This document shows, piece after piece, positions 1 through 9,521 of a DNA stretch of 64,000 nucleotides. This stretch comes from CAVVKW01 sp963749035. Lineage in GTDB: Bacteria; Verrucomicrobiota; Verrucomicrobiia; Chthoniobacterales; JAATET01. Position numbers and translations under genes: made by a program. Below the pieces are notes generated by a model. It ran no database searches and was not told the DNA's origin. It was given only the letters and a program-made list of their open reading frames with translations. The stretch covers positions 248,001 through 312,000 of the forward strand of contig CAVVKW010000004.1 in the NCBI GenBank assembly GCA_963749035.1, read 5' to 3'. Within the stretch, counting starts at the first letter, position 1, and the number at the start of each line of letters is the position of its first letter.

Positions 1-16
1 TTTTCAAATGACATAA

Positions 17-643
17 GTGGAACCGCTAGGTATGCGGTGGGTGGTGGCGGTTGTCGATGGCGAAGTGGGATCTGGCGGGGAGGAAGAGCTGGGGCAAGTC
101 GCGGGCGATGCGTTCGCGGTGCTGGGGGTCGAGCGGCGGCCGTGGATCGACCCGGAGGTGTTGCGACGGGCTTACCAAGAGCGGGCGCGGACGTGGCATC
201 CCGACCGGGACGGCGGGGAGGCGGAGAAATTTCGGACGCTGGGTGAAGCTTACGAGCTGGTGAGGGACGTCGCGTCACGGCTGCGGGCACTCGCGGGCGA
301 CGGGGAGTCGGCGGGTACGGAGGTGACGGATGCGGATTTGTTCATGCGGGTCGGGTCGGGGTTGCAAGCGAGTCGAGCGGTGTTGGCGAAACGGGAGGCG
401 GCGCGGGGTGTGCTCGAGCGGGCGTTATTGGCGGGCGAGGTGAAGGGTGGGCTCGACGAGTTGGAAGCGTTGAGGGCGGCCGTCGCGGAGCGGATCGCGG
501 CGGCGGAGTTGGAACTGCGGGCGACGGACGGAAGGTGGCCGGAGGTGAGGGCGGTGGAGTTGTCGGGATTGGCGAGGCGGTTCGATCGGCTGACGAGTTG
601 GCGGCGTGAGGTGGGGGCGGCGGAACTTGCGTTGCGCGGTTAG
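17..643 (+). CDS. J-domain (DnaJ-like) co-chaperone protein
   Basis: About 208 residues. An N-terminal J-domain is visible: the hallmark HPD tripeptide lies in WHPDRDGG near residue 61, preceded by a helix rich in Arg/Glu (VLRRAYQERARTW) and followed by EKFRTLGEAYELV. J-domains stimulate the ATPase of an Hsp70 (DnaK) partner. The remaining ~120 residues are Ala/Glu/Arg-rich helices without a Gly/Phe region or zinc-finger, so this is not a full DnaJ; the J plus helical-tail layout resembles HscB-type or other specialised co-chaperones, which I cannot distinguish. The start is uncertain: GTG at 17, or ATG at 32. It precedes a Ser/Thr kinase gene on the same strand by about 125 bp. Confidence 0.75.
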   Translation: MEPLGMRWVVAVVDGEVGSGGEEELGQVAGDAFAVLGVERRPWIDPEVLRRAYQERARTWHPDRDGGEAEKFRTLGEAYELVRDVASRLRALAGDGESAGTEVTDADLFMRVGSGLQASRAVLAKREAARGVLERALLAGEVKGGLDELEALRAAVAERIAAAELELRATDGRWPEVRAVELSGLARRFDRLTSWRREVGAAELALRG

Positions 644-769
644 ATTTGCGATGACGCGGAGGCGATGACGTTGGCGATCAGTCGGATGGGACGGGTGCCG
701 CCCGGGGGTCGCGGCGGTGGCCGCGATCGGGCGTCACTCGAGATCCAATCAATGGGGCGCTGCTGAGGT

Positions 770-3679
770 ATGGCGGATGCGCCGGGCCATTCTGATCACC
801 TGAAGTTTCAGCACTTCGAAGTCCCGTTGGTCGACGGGAAGCCGCTCGAACTGGGGCGGGGCGCGATGGGGGTGACCTATCGGGCGACCGACTCGAATCT
901 GCGGGTCCCGGTGGCCCTGAAGGTGATCAGTCCCGCGTTGCTGGCGGATGCCACGGCGCGGTCGAGGTTTCTGCGCGAGGCGCGATCGGCGGCGGCGCTG
1001 CGTCACGTGAACGTCGCGACGGTGGTGTTTCTGGGAGAGCAGGAGGGCCAGGTTTTCTACGCGATGGAATTCGTCGATGGGGAGACGGTGGCGGATTTCG
1101 TAACGCGCGAGAAAGGGATGGCGGCGGGGTTGGCGCTGGAGATCGCGGGTCAGATCGCGGCGGCGTTGGTCGCAGCGGAGCGCGAGGGAATCGTTCACCG
1201 CGATCTGAAGCCGGCCAACATCATGCTGGCGAAAACGGACGACGCGGACGTGCTGGTGAAGGTGATCGACTTCGGCCTGGCGAAAACGGTGGAGACGCCG
1301 GTGGACGCGACGCTGACGCTGACGCAGGGGGGATTTCTCGGGACGCCGCTTTACGCGAGTCCGGAGCAGTTGGCCGAGGAGACGGTCGATACGCGGTCGG
1401 ACATTTATTCGCTGGGGGTGACGTTGTTTTACATGTTGATCGGGCGCGCGCCGTTCGTGGGGTCGGTCGCGCAGGTGATGAGCCAGCATTTGTCGAAAGA
1501 TCCACCGTGGGCGGAGATCGAGGATCAACCGGTCGCGGTGCTGGAATTGTTGCGGGGGATGCTGGCGAAGGATCCGGCGGATCGGGTGCAAACGGCGGTG
1601 GATTTGCGGAAGCGAATCAGCGAGTGCCGGAGTCGGTTGACGCCGGTTGGGGGGGCAAGTGCGGCGACAAAGTCGGTGCCGGAGGTTGGCGAAATGCTGG
1701 ACGATCGCTATCGGATGATGGCCGTCGAAACCATCGGCGAGGAGCTGCTGCGGATCGAGGCGGTCGAGGAGCGGGGCGGAGCGCGAGTCGAGATCTGGAT
1801 GCCGGTGGGGATGAATCCGTCGGGAAGCGGGGTGGCTTCGGACACGCGGAGGCAGCTGGCGAGTCTGGGGAAGGCGGGGGTGAACGGTGTCCGGCGTGCA
1901 ATGGAGGAGGGGTGGACGCGGGGGAGGTGGTTTGTGGTGCTCGAGGCGATGCCGAGCACGACGCTTCTGGATGTCGTGCGGGCGACAGGGTCGCTGGGGT
2001 TGGCGGAGTTTATGCCGGGGCTGAAGCAATTGGCGGAGGCGGCGGATCGGTTGGTGGAGTTGGACCTGCCGCTGGTGGGGTTTTCACTGGAAGCGGTGCG
2101 GGTGGCTGGGGACGCGGTCGGTGATTTACGAGTCGATCCGGTGAGGGTCGAGGGGGCGGGGAGCGCGGGGACGGTGGGGACGATCTCGGGTGAATCGGTT
2201 CTTCCACCCGTGGGCGGTGCTGGGGCGGTGTGGGTCATTGGCGTGCTGGCATACGAGGTTTTGGGTGGGATGCGACTTTCGCCGGGCGGGAAGTGGGTGC
2301 CGGTGGCGGAGCTTTCGGAGGGAGCGAACGGGGTGCTGAGACGGGCGGTCTCCAGGGACGGGACGGGCGGTGGATTTCGGAGCGCGTCGGAATTTGCCGA
2401 GGCGCTGGCGGCGAAGCGGGAGGTTAGCGGGAGCGCTCGGCGGTCGACGAAGAGCGGAACGGACGTCGATCGACTTCGGCGGGAATCTGCCCCGGCGGGT
2501 GTGTCGGTGCCGGTCGAAGAGGGCCGGAGGCGGTGGGGTGGGATTGCGATCGCGTCGCTGGTGATGGTCGGGTTGGTCGGGGTTGCCGGGTGGATGCTCG
2601 TCGGAGTCGGCGGGGACGAGTCGATCCAGACGCCAAAGGGGAATCCGGAGCGGGAGGTTGCCACGGACGAGACGGTTTCGGCCACGCCGACGATAGCGGT
2701 GCGTGCGGAGGTGCCGACGGCGGCGGAGCGGGCGGTCGGGGCGGACGCTGAGGCGTTCGCGGCGGCGAGGGAACTCGAACTCGCGGACCGCTATGAAGAG
2801 GCGATGCTGGCCTACGCTGAGCTGGCGGATTCGCCGTCGAGGGGGGCGGGGGCAATCGCCGCAATCGAGCAGATCGCGACGGAGATGGGGGGTGATTTTC
2901 CCGAGGGGTTGTCGAGCGGGGAATTGGACCGGCTCCGGGGAGCGCTCGAGATCGGCGCGCGGGAGGGTGGGGGGAGTTCGCAGCAATTGCTGGGCGCGAG
3001 CTTACGAGGGATCGACGACCGCGAAGCATTGAAGTGGCTCGAGGCGGCGTCGGAGAATGGCCGATCGTCGGCCATGGTGCTGGCGGGATTGATGTTGAGT
3101 AATGGCGTGGGGGTGGCGGAGCCGGACATGGAGCGGGCGGCGGAACGATTTCGGCAAGCGGGGGACCTGAACAACCTGAACGGTTGGTATTATCTGGCGG
3201 AGTGCTACCGCGACGGGTTGGGCGTCGACCGGGATCCCGCGAAGGCGGCGGAGCTGGCGAGGACCGCGGCGGCGGACGGTGACGAGCGAGCCATGGCTTT
3301 GCTGGGGAATTTGTATCGGAAGGGGGAGGGAGTGCCGCAAGACGGGGAGAAGGCGCGGGAGTTTCTGCGACTCGCGATCAAGAATGGCAATCTTTCGGCG
3401 CAGTCGGTGCTGGGGGTGATGGTGATGAACGGTGAGGGCGGAGCGGCGGCTCCGGAGGAGGCGTTTGGGCTGTGGCGGGAGGGAGCCGAGGCGGGAGATG
3501 CCGCGTGCATGTTTCTCTACGCGCAGGCGCTGACGGATCCCCGGTTTGGTCGCGACCCGGCGGCGGCACGAGATTGGTACGCCCGGGCGGCGGCGGCGGG
3601 CAGTCGGCCCGCGCGGGAGTGGTGCACTCGGAACGGCGTTGCGATCCCTGAGGGGGGGAGCGGTGATGGACGGTGGTGA
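770..3679 (+). CDS. Membrane Ser/Thr protein kinase (Pkn2/PknB-like) with C-terminal Sel1 repeats
   Basis: A 969-residue fusion. Residues ~28-290 form a Hanks-type kinase with all key motifs: glycine loop GRGAMG (29-34), ATP lysine in VALKV (K51), catalytic HRDLKPAN (142-149), DFG (166-168) and the SPEQ activation-segment end. A second, kinase-like region without clear catalytic residues follows (~310-545). One membrane segment lies near residues 590-612. The C-terminal part (~740-945) contains about six Sel1/TPR-like repeats with ALLGNLYRKGEGV and similar signatures, a protein-interaction scaffold. The expected topology is kinase inside and repeats outside, as in PknB-type sensors. ATG at 770 begins directly before the domain. 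The substrate is unknown; the next gene encodes an ABC exporter with FHA-like segments, a plausible phospho-target. Confidence 0.88.
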   Translation: MADAPGHSDHLKFQHFEVPLVDGKPLELGRGAMGVTYRATDSNLRVPVALKVISPALLADATARSRFLREARSAAALRHVNVATVVFLGEQEGQVFYAMEFVDGETVADFVTREKGMAAGLALEIAGQIAAALVAAEREGIVHRDLKPANIMLAKTDDADVLVKVIDFGLAKTVETPVDATLTLTQGGFLGTPLYASPEQLAEETVDTRSDIYSLGVTLFYMLIGRAPFVGSVAQVMSQHLSKDPPWAEIEDQPVAVLELLRGMLAKDPADRVQTAVDLRKRISECRSRLTPVGGASAATKSVPEVGEMLDDRYRMMAVETIGEELLRIEAVEERGGARVEIWMPVGMNPSGSGVASDTRRQLASLGKAGVNGVRRAMEEGWTRGRWFVVLEAMPSTTLLDVVRATGSLGLAEFMPGLKQLAEAADRLVELDLPLVGFSLEAVRVAGDAVGDLRVDPVRVEGAGSAGTVGTISGESVLPPVGGAGAVWVIGVLAYEVLGGMRLSPGGKWVPVAELSEGANGVLRRAVSRDGTGGGFRSASEFAEALAAKREVSGSARRSTKSGTDVDRLRRESAPAGVSVPVEEGRRRWGGIAIASLVMVGLVGVAGWMLVGVGGDESIQTPKGNPEREVATDETVSATPTIAVRAEVPTAAERAVGADAEAFAAARELELADRYEEAMLAYAELADSPSRGAGAIAAIEQIATEMGGDFPEGLSSGELDRLRGALEIGAREGGGSSQQLLGASLRGIDDREALKWLEAASENGRSSAMVLAGLMLSNGVGVAEPDMERAAERFRQAGDLNNLNGWYYLAECYRDGLGVDRDPAKAAELARTAAADGDERAMALLGNLYRKGEGVPQDGEKAREFLRLAIKNGNLSAQSVLGVMVMNGEGGAAAPEEAFGLWREGAEAGDAACMFLYAQALTDPRFGRDPAAARDWYARAAAAGSRPAREWCTRNGVAIPEGGSGDGRW

Positions 3680-3780
3680 GGCTTCCGAGGAACAGCCTTG
3701 GGTGGGTGAGGCGGGCGGCCGGTGGAGTTTTCACAAAGGGTTTTGCGGGGGAGCGGGGAGGCGTGTAGGGTCTGCGCTTC

Positions 3781-6700
3781 GTGGATGCACCCGTGAAGGA
3801 ATCGTCGAGGAGTTGGCAAAGGAGGCTGGAAGGGCTTTTCTCGTCGGTTGCGCGTGCGCGGCGGACGGCTCGTCTCGCGACGCGGCGGGTGATGCGGAAA
3901 CCGCGGACGGTCATGGAGGCTCCGAACTTGCTGCCGACCTTGATCAAGGTCTTGGCGGCGTTTGCGCAGGCGGATGGCGAAGTGCTCGAGGAGGAGATCG
4001 ATTCCAGCCTCGGCTTTTTGCGGTATGACTACCCGGACGCGGTGTATTCGGAGCTGCGGAAGCTCTTTCGCGACGCGCTGCACGAGCAGCAGGATCTGAA
4101 CGAGATCGCGACGCGGTTGGCGGGCCAACTGAACGACGATCGGAAGATTTTGTTGGGCGTTCAGCTTTACGATCTGATCGCGAAGGCGGGGCTGAAGCAG
4201 GAGCAGGTCGTGGCGTATTACAGCTTCATGGCGTTGCTGGGGATGGCGGCGCAGGCGATCGACATCGTCTATCAGCTCAACGCGAACGAGCAGGGCGACG
4301 CGCACATTTATCAGCAGGGAAGTTCGCCGCTGGAGGCGGTGAGTTTTGGTGCGAGCGATGGGCCGAAGTGCGACGTGGTCCTGAAGGATTTCACGGCGAA
4401 CGAGCGACTGCTGGGCTACCGGTATCACGACCTGATCATTCTCAAGAACATGAGTTCGCGGAATTTGATCGTGCAGGGTCGGGCGCTGCGGCCGGGCGAT
4501 TTTTGCCGGCTGTATCCGGGGCAGCGGATTCTGATCGATGAGCACGTGCTGGCGCACCAGGACCTCGTGTTTTACTTCAACGCGAAGAAGAACGTCGCGC
4601 TGCACCAAATTTTTGTAGCGGTGAGCGCGGACGACGAAGTTCGGCTGGAGAAGAACCGGTCGCGGGACAGTTGCCTGGAGGTGAGCTTTGGGCTGCGGGT
4701 GCGAGTGCGGGCTCTGCGCGACGTGGACGCCGTGTTGAATGACCGGCGGCTGCTCGAGGGGGTCTCGGTCGAGGCCACGCTGGAGGACCGGATCATTTTT
4801 CACAACGACAGCGAGCTGGAACTCGACGATTTGCGTCGGCGGGCGGGAAATTTCGGCGGGCGGTTTCAATTGCGCGCCTCGAAGAGCGAATACCTGGTGT
4901 CCAACAATCCGGGTCTGCTCGACGAGGGCGACATTTTGCTTTCGCTGGGGACGGGCGGCGACGTGCTGCTGAAGATCTTCTGCGATTACGATCGGAAGGT
5001 CGGGAGCGTGGAAGTGCTGCAATCCGATCGACCAATTTTGGTCAGGGGCGCGCCGGTGCGAAACAGCGCGGAGTTGTCGGATGGCGACGCGATCCGGGTG
5101 GACGCGGGTCAGGTGCTGCGGTGCAATTTCACGGAGCGGCTGATCGAGGAAGAGCGGAACATCGTTCGGACGTTGGACGTGCGGGACGTGGCCTGTCGGT
5201 TTCGGAACGGGACGGTGGCATTGGACGGGATCTCGTTTAGCGTTCAGCGCGGGGAGATGGTTTGCGTGATGGGCGCGAGCGGCTGCGGGAAGAGCACGAT
5301 GCTGAAGATGCTCGGCGGTCAGTTCGAGCCCGCGCAAGGCGACGTGCTCATGAACGGGCGGTCGCTCTACGGGAATCTCGATCTGCTGCGGAGATACGTG
5401 ACTTACGTGCCGCAATACGACGCGTTCGACGAGGGACTGACGATCGAGGAGAATCTGGATTTCGCAGCGGCGATCCGGTCACCGCACTTGTCACGTCGCG
5501 AGCGGTCCCGGCGGATCGACGGGAAATTGGCCGAGCTGGGATTGAACGAGCGCCGGTCGAACGTGGTCGGGAGTTCTCATAAAAAGACGCTGAGCGGCGG
5601 GGAGCGGAAGCGATTAAACATCGGTCTCGACATGATCGGGAGCGCGGACATTTACCTTTTTGACGAACCGACGTCGGGGTTGTCGAGCAAGGACAGTGAG
5701 CACGTGATCGAGATCATCCGGGGGATGACGCACAACAAGATCAATTTCGTGACGATCCATCAGCCGACGTCGCGGATCTTCAACATGTTTCACAAGGTGA
5801 TCGTGTTGGATAAGGGTGGGAAGTTGGTGTTCTTCGGGACGCCGCACGAAACGCTGCAATACTTCGCCGACGCCGAGCATTTTCAGCACTTCGGAACGGC
5901 GGCTGGGTCGACCGACGTCGGCGACACGGCGCGGCCGGAGTTTATCTTCGACGCGCTGGAGACGCCGCTGCGTGATCTGAGTGGTGACATCATCTTCGAG
6001 GAAAACAACCGCGGGCAGTTGATCCCGGCTCGGCGGTATTCGCCGGACTATTGGCGAGACAAATACGAAAGCTACCGATTGCTGAAGGACGTGCAGTCGA
6101 TGGCGGTGACGCCAGCGGAAACGGAGCAACCGGTGGTCAATCCGGTGACGGCGCCGAATCCGGCGATGTTCCGGCGGCGGGGGCCGTTCCGATTGCGCGA
6201 GGAGTGGCGGCAGTTCATGGTTCTGCTCCAGCGGGCTTTCATCAGCAAGCTGCGGAACAAGGCGAACCTGGGAACCACGATGGTGATGGCGCCGATCCTG
6301 GCGTTGTTGATCGGCGGCGTGCTGCGGTCGGCGGAGAGCGGAGGATACGATTTCGCCTCGGCGTATCACATTCCGGCCTACCACTTCTTGGCTCTGGTGG
6401 TGGCGATGTTCCTCGGGCTGACCAACAGCGTGGATGACATCATTCGCGATCGCCCGGTGTTGTTGCGGGAGAGAAATCTGAACGTCCGGATTGGGTATTA
6501 CGTGACGGCGAAGGCGCTCACGTTGACGGCGTTTGCGATCGTGCAATGCGCGATGTTTGCGTTCATCGGGAATTGGCTGCTCGGGGTGCGGGGATTGTTC
6601 CTCGTTTCGTTTCTCGCGATGTTTTTGACGGCGGTGAGCGGCATCGCGATCGGGTTGATCATTTCGGCGCTCGCGCCGGAGGCCAAGATGGCGGTGAACA

Positions 6701-7419
6701 TCATCCCGATGGTGCTCATCCCGCAGTTGATCCTGGGTGGTGCGTTCATCAAATACGAAGAGATGAACCGGGATCTGGATTTGGTTTACGCGGTGCAGAA
6801 GTGGTTCGACAAACATCCGGAAAGTGCGCAGCCGCCGCGGAGTGAGCTACAGGTGCCGTTCATCTCGGAGTTCATGCCGATGAGGTGGAGTTACGAGGCA
6901 CTCGTTTACGCCCAGGCAAAATTGAATCCGCTCACCCGGAGGCAGGAAGAGATTCAGATCCGGATCGCGGAGTTGGCGAAGGCTCCAGATTCGACGCCGG
7001 AGCTCGAGGATCGGCTCTATGATTTGAAGGAATTGCTGGCACTGGTGTCCGGCTTGCGGGGAGAATCGTCGAGCGACATCGATGATCGCCTGGATCGGAT
7101 CGACGGGGTGATCGATGGCGGGGCGTTCAACGCGGATCGGTTGATCTCGTCGTCCTCCGAGGTGACGGCGGAGCAGCTTTACGTGAACCAGAAGATCACC
7201 GACTTGGTCTCGAAGGCGGAGATGGAACAACTCGACTACCGCCTGGACGCGGGTCAAACGGGGCATCTGAACGTGTTCTTCGGCCCGGTGAAGGAATACT
7301 TCGGCATCCGGGCGAGTGTGCTGGTGTTCAATTCCGGGGTGATGATTCTCTTTTCCGCCGTTGGGTTCCTGGTGCTCTATTACGTTCTGCACCACCAGCT
7401 GCGGCTGCGGGCTCCGTAG
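3781..7419 (+). CDS. TerB-like / FHA-like / ABCG-type ABC transporter fusion
   Basis: A 1212-residue fusion. Residues ~48-170 resemble a TerB/DjlA-type helical domain (AAFAQADGEVLEEE followed by Asp/Glu-rich helices). Residues ~185-470 are beta-rich with FHA-like stretches (IILKNMSSRNLIVQG; ELSDGDAIRVDAG). An ABCG-family ATPase follows: Walker A GASGCGKST (~498-506), signature LSGGERKRL (~603), Walker B YLFDEPTSGL (~625). The C-terminal half has an ABC2-type membrane domain with several hydrophobic segments (~830-990), a soluble loop and a last segment near the end. It is a half-transporter likely to dimerise and export an unknown substrate. The GTG start at 3781 is uncertain; ATG 3892 or 3913 would still keep the TerB-like domain. 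It follows the kinase gene by 101 bp, suggesting phospho-regulation (inference). Confidence 0.8.
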   Translation: MDAPVKESSRSWQRRLEGLFSSVARARRTARLATRRVMRKPRTVMEAPNLLPTLIKVLAAFAQADGEVLEEEIDSSLGFLRYDYPDAVYSELRKLFRDALHEQQDLNEIATRLAGQLNDDRKILLGVQLYDLIAKAGLKQEQVVAYYSFMALLGMAAQAIDIVYQLNANEQGDAHIYQQGSSPLEAVSFGASDGPKCDVVLKDFTANERLLGYRYHDLIILKNMSSRNLIVQGRALRPGDFCRLYPGQRILIDEHVLAHQDLVFYFNAKKNVALHQIFVAVSADDEVRLEKNRSRDSCLEVSFGLRVRVRALRDVDAVLNDRRLLEGVSVEATLEDRIIFHNDSELELDDLRRRAGNFGGRFQLRASKSEYLVSNNPGLLDEGDILLSLGTGGDVLLKIFCDYDRKVGSVEVLQSDRPILVRGAPVRNSAELSDGDAIRVDAGQVLRCNFTERLIEEERNIVRTLDVRDVACRFRNGTVALDGISFSVQRGEMVCVMGASGCGKSTMLKMLGGQFEPAQGDVLMNGRSLYGNLDLLRRYVTYVPQYDAFDEGLTIEENLDFAAAIRSPHLSRRERSRRIDGKLAELGLNERRSNVVGSSHKKTLSGGERKRLNIGLDMIGSADIYLFDEPTSGLSSKDSEHVIEIIRGMTHNKINFVTIHQPTSRIFNMFHKVIVLDKGGKLVFFGTPHETLQYFADAEHFQHFGTAAGSTDVGDTARPEFIFDALETPLRDLSGDIIFEENNRGQLIPARRYSPDYWRDKYESYRLLKDVQSMAVTPAETEQPVVNPVTAPNPAMFRRRGPFRLREEWRQFMVLLQRAFISKLRNKANLGTTMVMAPILALLIGGVLRSAESGGYDFASAYHIPAYHFLALVVAMFLGLTNSVDDIIRDRPVLLRERNLNVRIGYYVTAKALTLTAFAIVQCAMFAFIGNWLLGVRGLFLVSFLAMFLTAVSGIAIGLIISALAPEAKMAVNIIPMVLIPQLILGGAFIKYEEMNRDLDLVYAVQKWFDKHPESAQPPRSELQVPFISEFMPMRWSYEALVYAQAKLNPLTRRQEEIQIRIAELAKAPDSTPELEDRLYDLKELLALVSGLRGESSSDIDDRLDRIDGVIDGGAFNADRLISSSSEVTAEQLYVNQKITDLVSKAEMEQLDYRLDAGQTGHLNVFFGPVKEYFGIRASVLVFNSGVMILFSAVGFLVLYYVLHHQLRLRAP

Positions 7420-7505
7420 TTGCCGCCGTTGGCGGGTGATGATTCGCTCCCAGGTCGACCGGATTTCCTTGAGGGGCGGGGGGTGATGGGGTTTGTTTTC
7501 GTCCC

Positions 7506-8255
7506 ATGGGTGGATTGGCATTCGGGGAGACCCGCACGCGGGTGGCGGCGCGCCACGCGCTGATCGCACCGGACGGCCACGTGCCGAGCCAATTCCCGGG
7601 GATCACGGGGGCGGTCGTGAACGTGTTGATTTCACCGGCGATGGGCGCGGCGATCACGCAGTTGCTCGTGACGTTCGAGGCGGGCGGGAGCGGGGATTTT
7701 GAGGCGAACGGGGTGGAGTCGGTTCTTTACGTCGAGGGGGGCGGTTGCGAGTTGCTGATCGGGTCTGATTCGCACGCGGTGGGTGCGGGGGGATTCGGGT
7801 TCGTTCCGGCGGGGGTCGCATGGGAGATGCGGGATCCGGAAGCGGGGACGCGGGTGACCATTTTTCAGAAAACTTACGTTGCGCTGGAGGGACGGGACGG
7901 GCCGAGTGCGGTGGTGGGGAACGCGGCGGACGTCGAGGGCGTGCCGTTCCTCGGGGATCCGGATGCGCGGCTGAAGGTGCTGCTGCCCGAAACGCCGGAG
8001 TTCGATTTTGGCGTGAACGTTTTCACGTATCAGTCGGGGGCGCGGCTGCCTTTTGTGGAGACGCACGTGATGGAGCACGGGCTGTTGATGCTGGAGGGAG
8101 AAGGGATTTACCGGCTCGAAGACAGCTGGTATCCGGTGCGGGCGGGCGACGCGATCTGGATGGCGCCCTATTGCCCGCAGTGGTTTGTGGCGATGGGGAA
8201 GGGACCGGCGAGTTACGTGTATTGCAAGGACGTCGGGCGAGGGATGATGCCGTGA
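7506..8255 (+). CDS. allE: (S)-ureidoglycine aminohydrolase (bicupin)
   Basis: A 249-residue two-cupin protein. The C-terminal cupin carries ETHVMEHGLLMLEGEG, then YRLEDSWYPVRAGD, and ends with YVYCKDVGR, a pattern characteristic of YlbA/AllE ureidoglycine aminohydrolases. The enzyme converts (S)-ureidoglycine to (S)-ureidoglycolate and ammonia with Mn2+ bound by the second cupin; it acts in the cytoplasm on the product of allantoate amidohydrolase. That enzyme is the next gene: the stop TGA overlaps its GTG start by four bases, so the two steps are translationally coupled. The order of genes matches the pathway (AllC product to AllE substrate). Confidence 0.88.
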   Translation: MGGLAFGETRTRVAARHALIAPDGHVPSQFPGITGAVVNVLISPAMGAAITQLLVTFEAGGSGDFEANGVESVLYVEGGGCELLIGSDSHAVGAGGFGFVPAGVAWEMRDPEAGTRVTIFQKTYVALEGRDGPSAVVGNAADVEGVPFLGDPDARLKVLLPETPEFDFGVNVFTYQSGARLPFVETHVMEHGLLMLEGEGIYRLEDSWYPVRAGDAIWMAPYCPQWFVAMGKGPASYVYCKDVGRGMMP

Positions 8256-9493
8256 CGGCGGTCAACTCGGGACGCCTGGGAGCGGAGATCGAAGAGTTGG
8301 CGAAGATCTCTTCGTGGCCGGGCCCGGCGGTGACGAGGGTGCTTTTCTCGCGGGAGGACGTGGCGGCGCGGAAGTGGCTGGTCGGGAAATTCGAGGAGGC
8401 GGGGTTGGTGGTCCGGCAGGATGCGGTCGGGAACATTTTTGCGCGGTGGGTTGGGGCTGAGCCGGACCTTCCGGCCGTGGCGACTGGTTCGCACATCGAT
8501 GCGATTCCGAACGCGGGGAAGTTCGACGGGGTGGTCGGCGTGCTTGGTGGATTGGAGGCGGTGCGTTCACTGAAGGAATCGGGGTGTGAGCTGCGGAGAT
8601 CGATCGAGATCGTGATGTTCACGGCGGAGGAGCCGACTCGGTTCGGGCTGGGGTGTCTGGGGAGTCGGCTGATGGGCGGGGCTCTGGCGCCGGATGAGGC
8701 GGAGAGTTTGACGGATGCCGATGGGCGGACGCTCGCGGACTTACGGGCCGGGGCCGGCTGCGAAGGTGGTCTGGAATCCGTGCGCCTGGCGGAAGGGGCT
8801 TACGCAGGTTTTGTCGAGTTGCACATCGAACAAGGGCCGATCCTCGAGCGGGAAGAAGTCGCGATCGGGGCGGTGGAAAAGATCGCGGCGCCAGCGGCGT
8901 TCCGGGTGAGGATCGAAGGTGAAGGCGGGCACGCGGGAGCGCTGTTGATGCCGGTGCGGAAGGATGCCGGGTGCGCTGCGGCGGAGGTCGTGCTGGCGGT
9001 GGAGCGGGCGGCGAAGGGGACGTCGAGTGACGACACGGTGGGGACGACGGGGGTCCTCCGACTCGAGCCGGGTGCGATCAACAGCGTGCCGGTGCGGGCG
9101 GTGGTCGAGATTGATCTTCGAGACACGAGTCTCGCAACGCGGGATGCCGCTGAAGCTGAGATCCGGGCGGCATTGGACGAGATTGCTGAGCGCCGCGGCG
9201 TGGAGGTGAAGGTGGAAACAATCAATTCGGATGAACCGGCGATCTGCGACGCGGGACTGGTCGACGCAATCACCAGGGTGGCGAAGAGCGAGGGGGTGGC
9301 TTCGATGCGGTTGATCAGTCGCGCTTACCACGATTCGCTCTTCATGGCGCGGGTGTGTCCGACGGCGATGATCTTCATTCCGTGCCGGGGAGGGTGGAGT
9401 CATCGTCCCGATGAATTTGCGAGTCACGAGGCGATCGAGGCGGGGGTGCGGGTGTTGGCGGGGGTGTTGCGGGAGCGCGCTGCGTGCGCGTGA
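8252..9493 (+). CDS. allC: Allantoate amidohydrolase (M20 metallopeptidase family)
   Basis: A 413-residue protein from the GTG that overlaps the allE stop. Recognisable M20/HyuC motifs are ATGSHIDAIPNAGKFDG (metal-binding His and Asp), MFTAEEPTRFG (catalytic and metal-binding Glu pair), ELHIEQGP and the C-terminal HDSLFMARVCPTAMIF. The family includes allantoate amidohydrolase, ureidoglycolate/N-carbamoyl amino acid hydrolases. Context decides for AllC: an (S)-ureidoglycine aminohydrolase lies immediately upstream. It hydrolyses allantoate to ureidoglycine, CO2 and ammonia. An open frame continues far upstream, but the coupled GTG gives a normal family length. Confidence 0.85.
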   Translation: MTAVNSGRLGAEIEELAKISSWPGPAVTRVLFSREDVAARKWLVGKFEEAGLVVRQDAVGNIFARWVGAEPDLPAVATGSHIDAIPNAGKFDGVVGVLGGLEAVRSLKESGCELRRSIEIVMFTAEEPTRFGLGCLGSRLMGGALAPDEAESLTDADGRTLADLRAGAGCEGGLESVRLAEGAYAGFVELHIEQGPILEREEVAIGAVEKIAAPAAFRVRIEGEGGHAGALLMPVRKDAGCAAAEVVLAVERAAKGTSSDDTVGTTGVLRLEPGAINSVPVRAVVEIDLRDTSLATRDAAEAEIRAALDEIAERRGVEVKVETINSDEPAICDAGLVDAITRVAKSEGVASMRLISRAYHDSLFMARVCPTAMIFIPCRGGWSHRPDEFASHEAIEAGVRVLAGVLRERAACA

Positions 9494-9521
9494 TCGGTGG
9501 GTGGTGAATGGTGGGAATGCG

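Noticed and set aside
3517..5415. Long minus-strand open frame opposite the kinase and ABC exporter genes
   Set aside because: Arg/His/Pro/Gln-rich with no family pattern; an antisense reflection of strong codon bias in GC-rich coding DNA. Similar antisense frames at 749-2029, 9375-11294 and 13188-14807 were left out for the same reason.
7820..8251. Upstream extension of the allantoate amidohydrolase frame
   Set aside because: Lies inside allE in another frame and is Gly/Arg-rich; the coupled GTG at 8252 is far better.
9411..9521. Upstream extension of the xanthine dehydrogenase frame
   Set aside because: Overlaps the end of allC and has no ferredoxin-domain resemblance; ATG 9522 gives the normal start.
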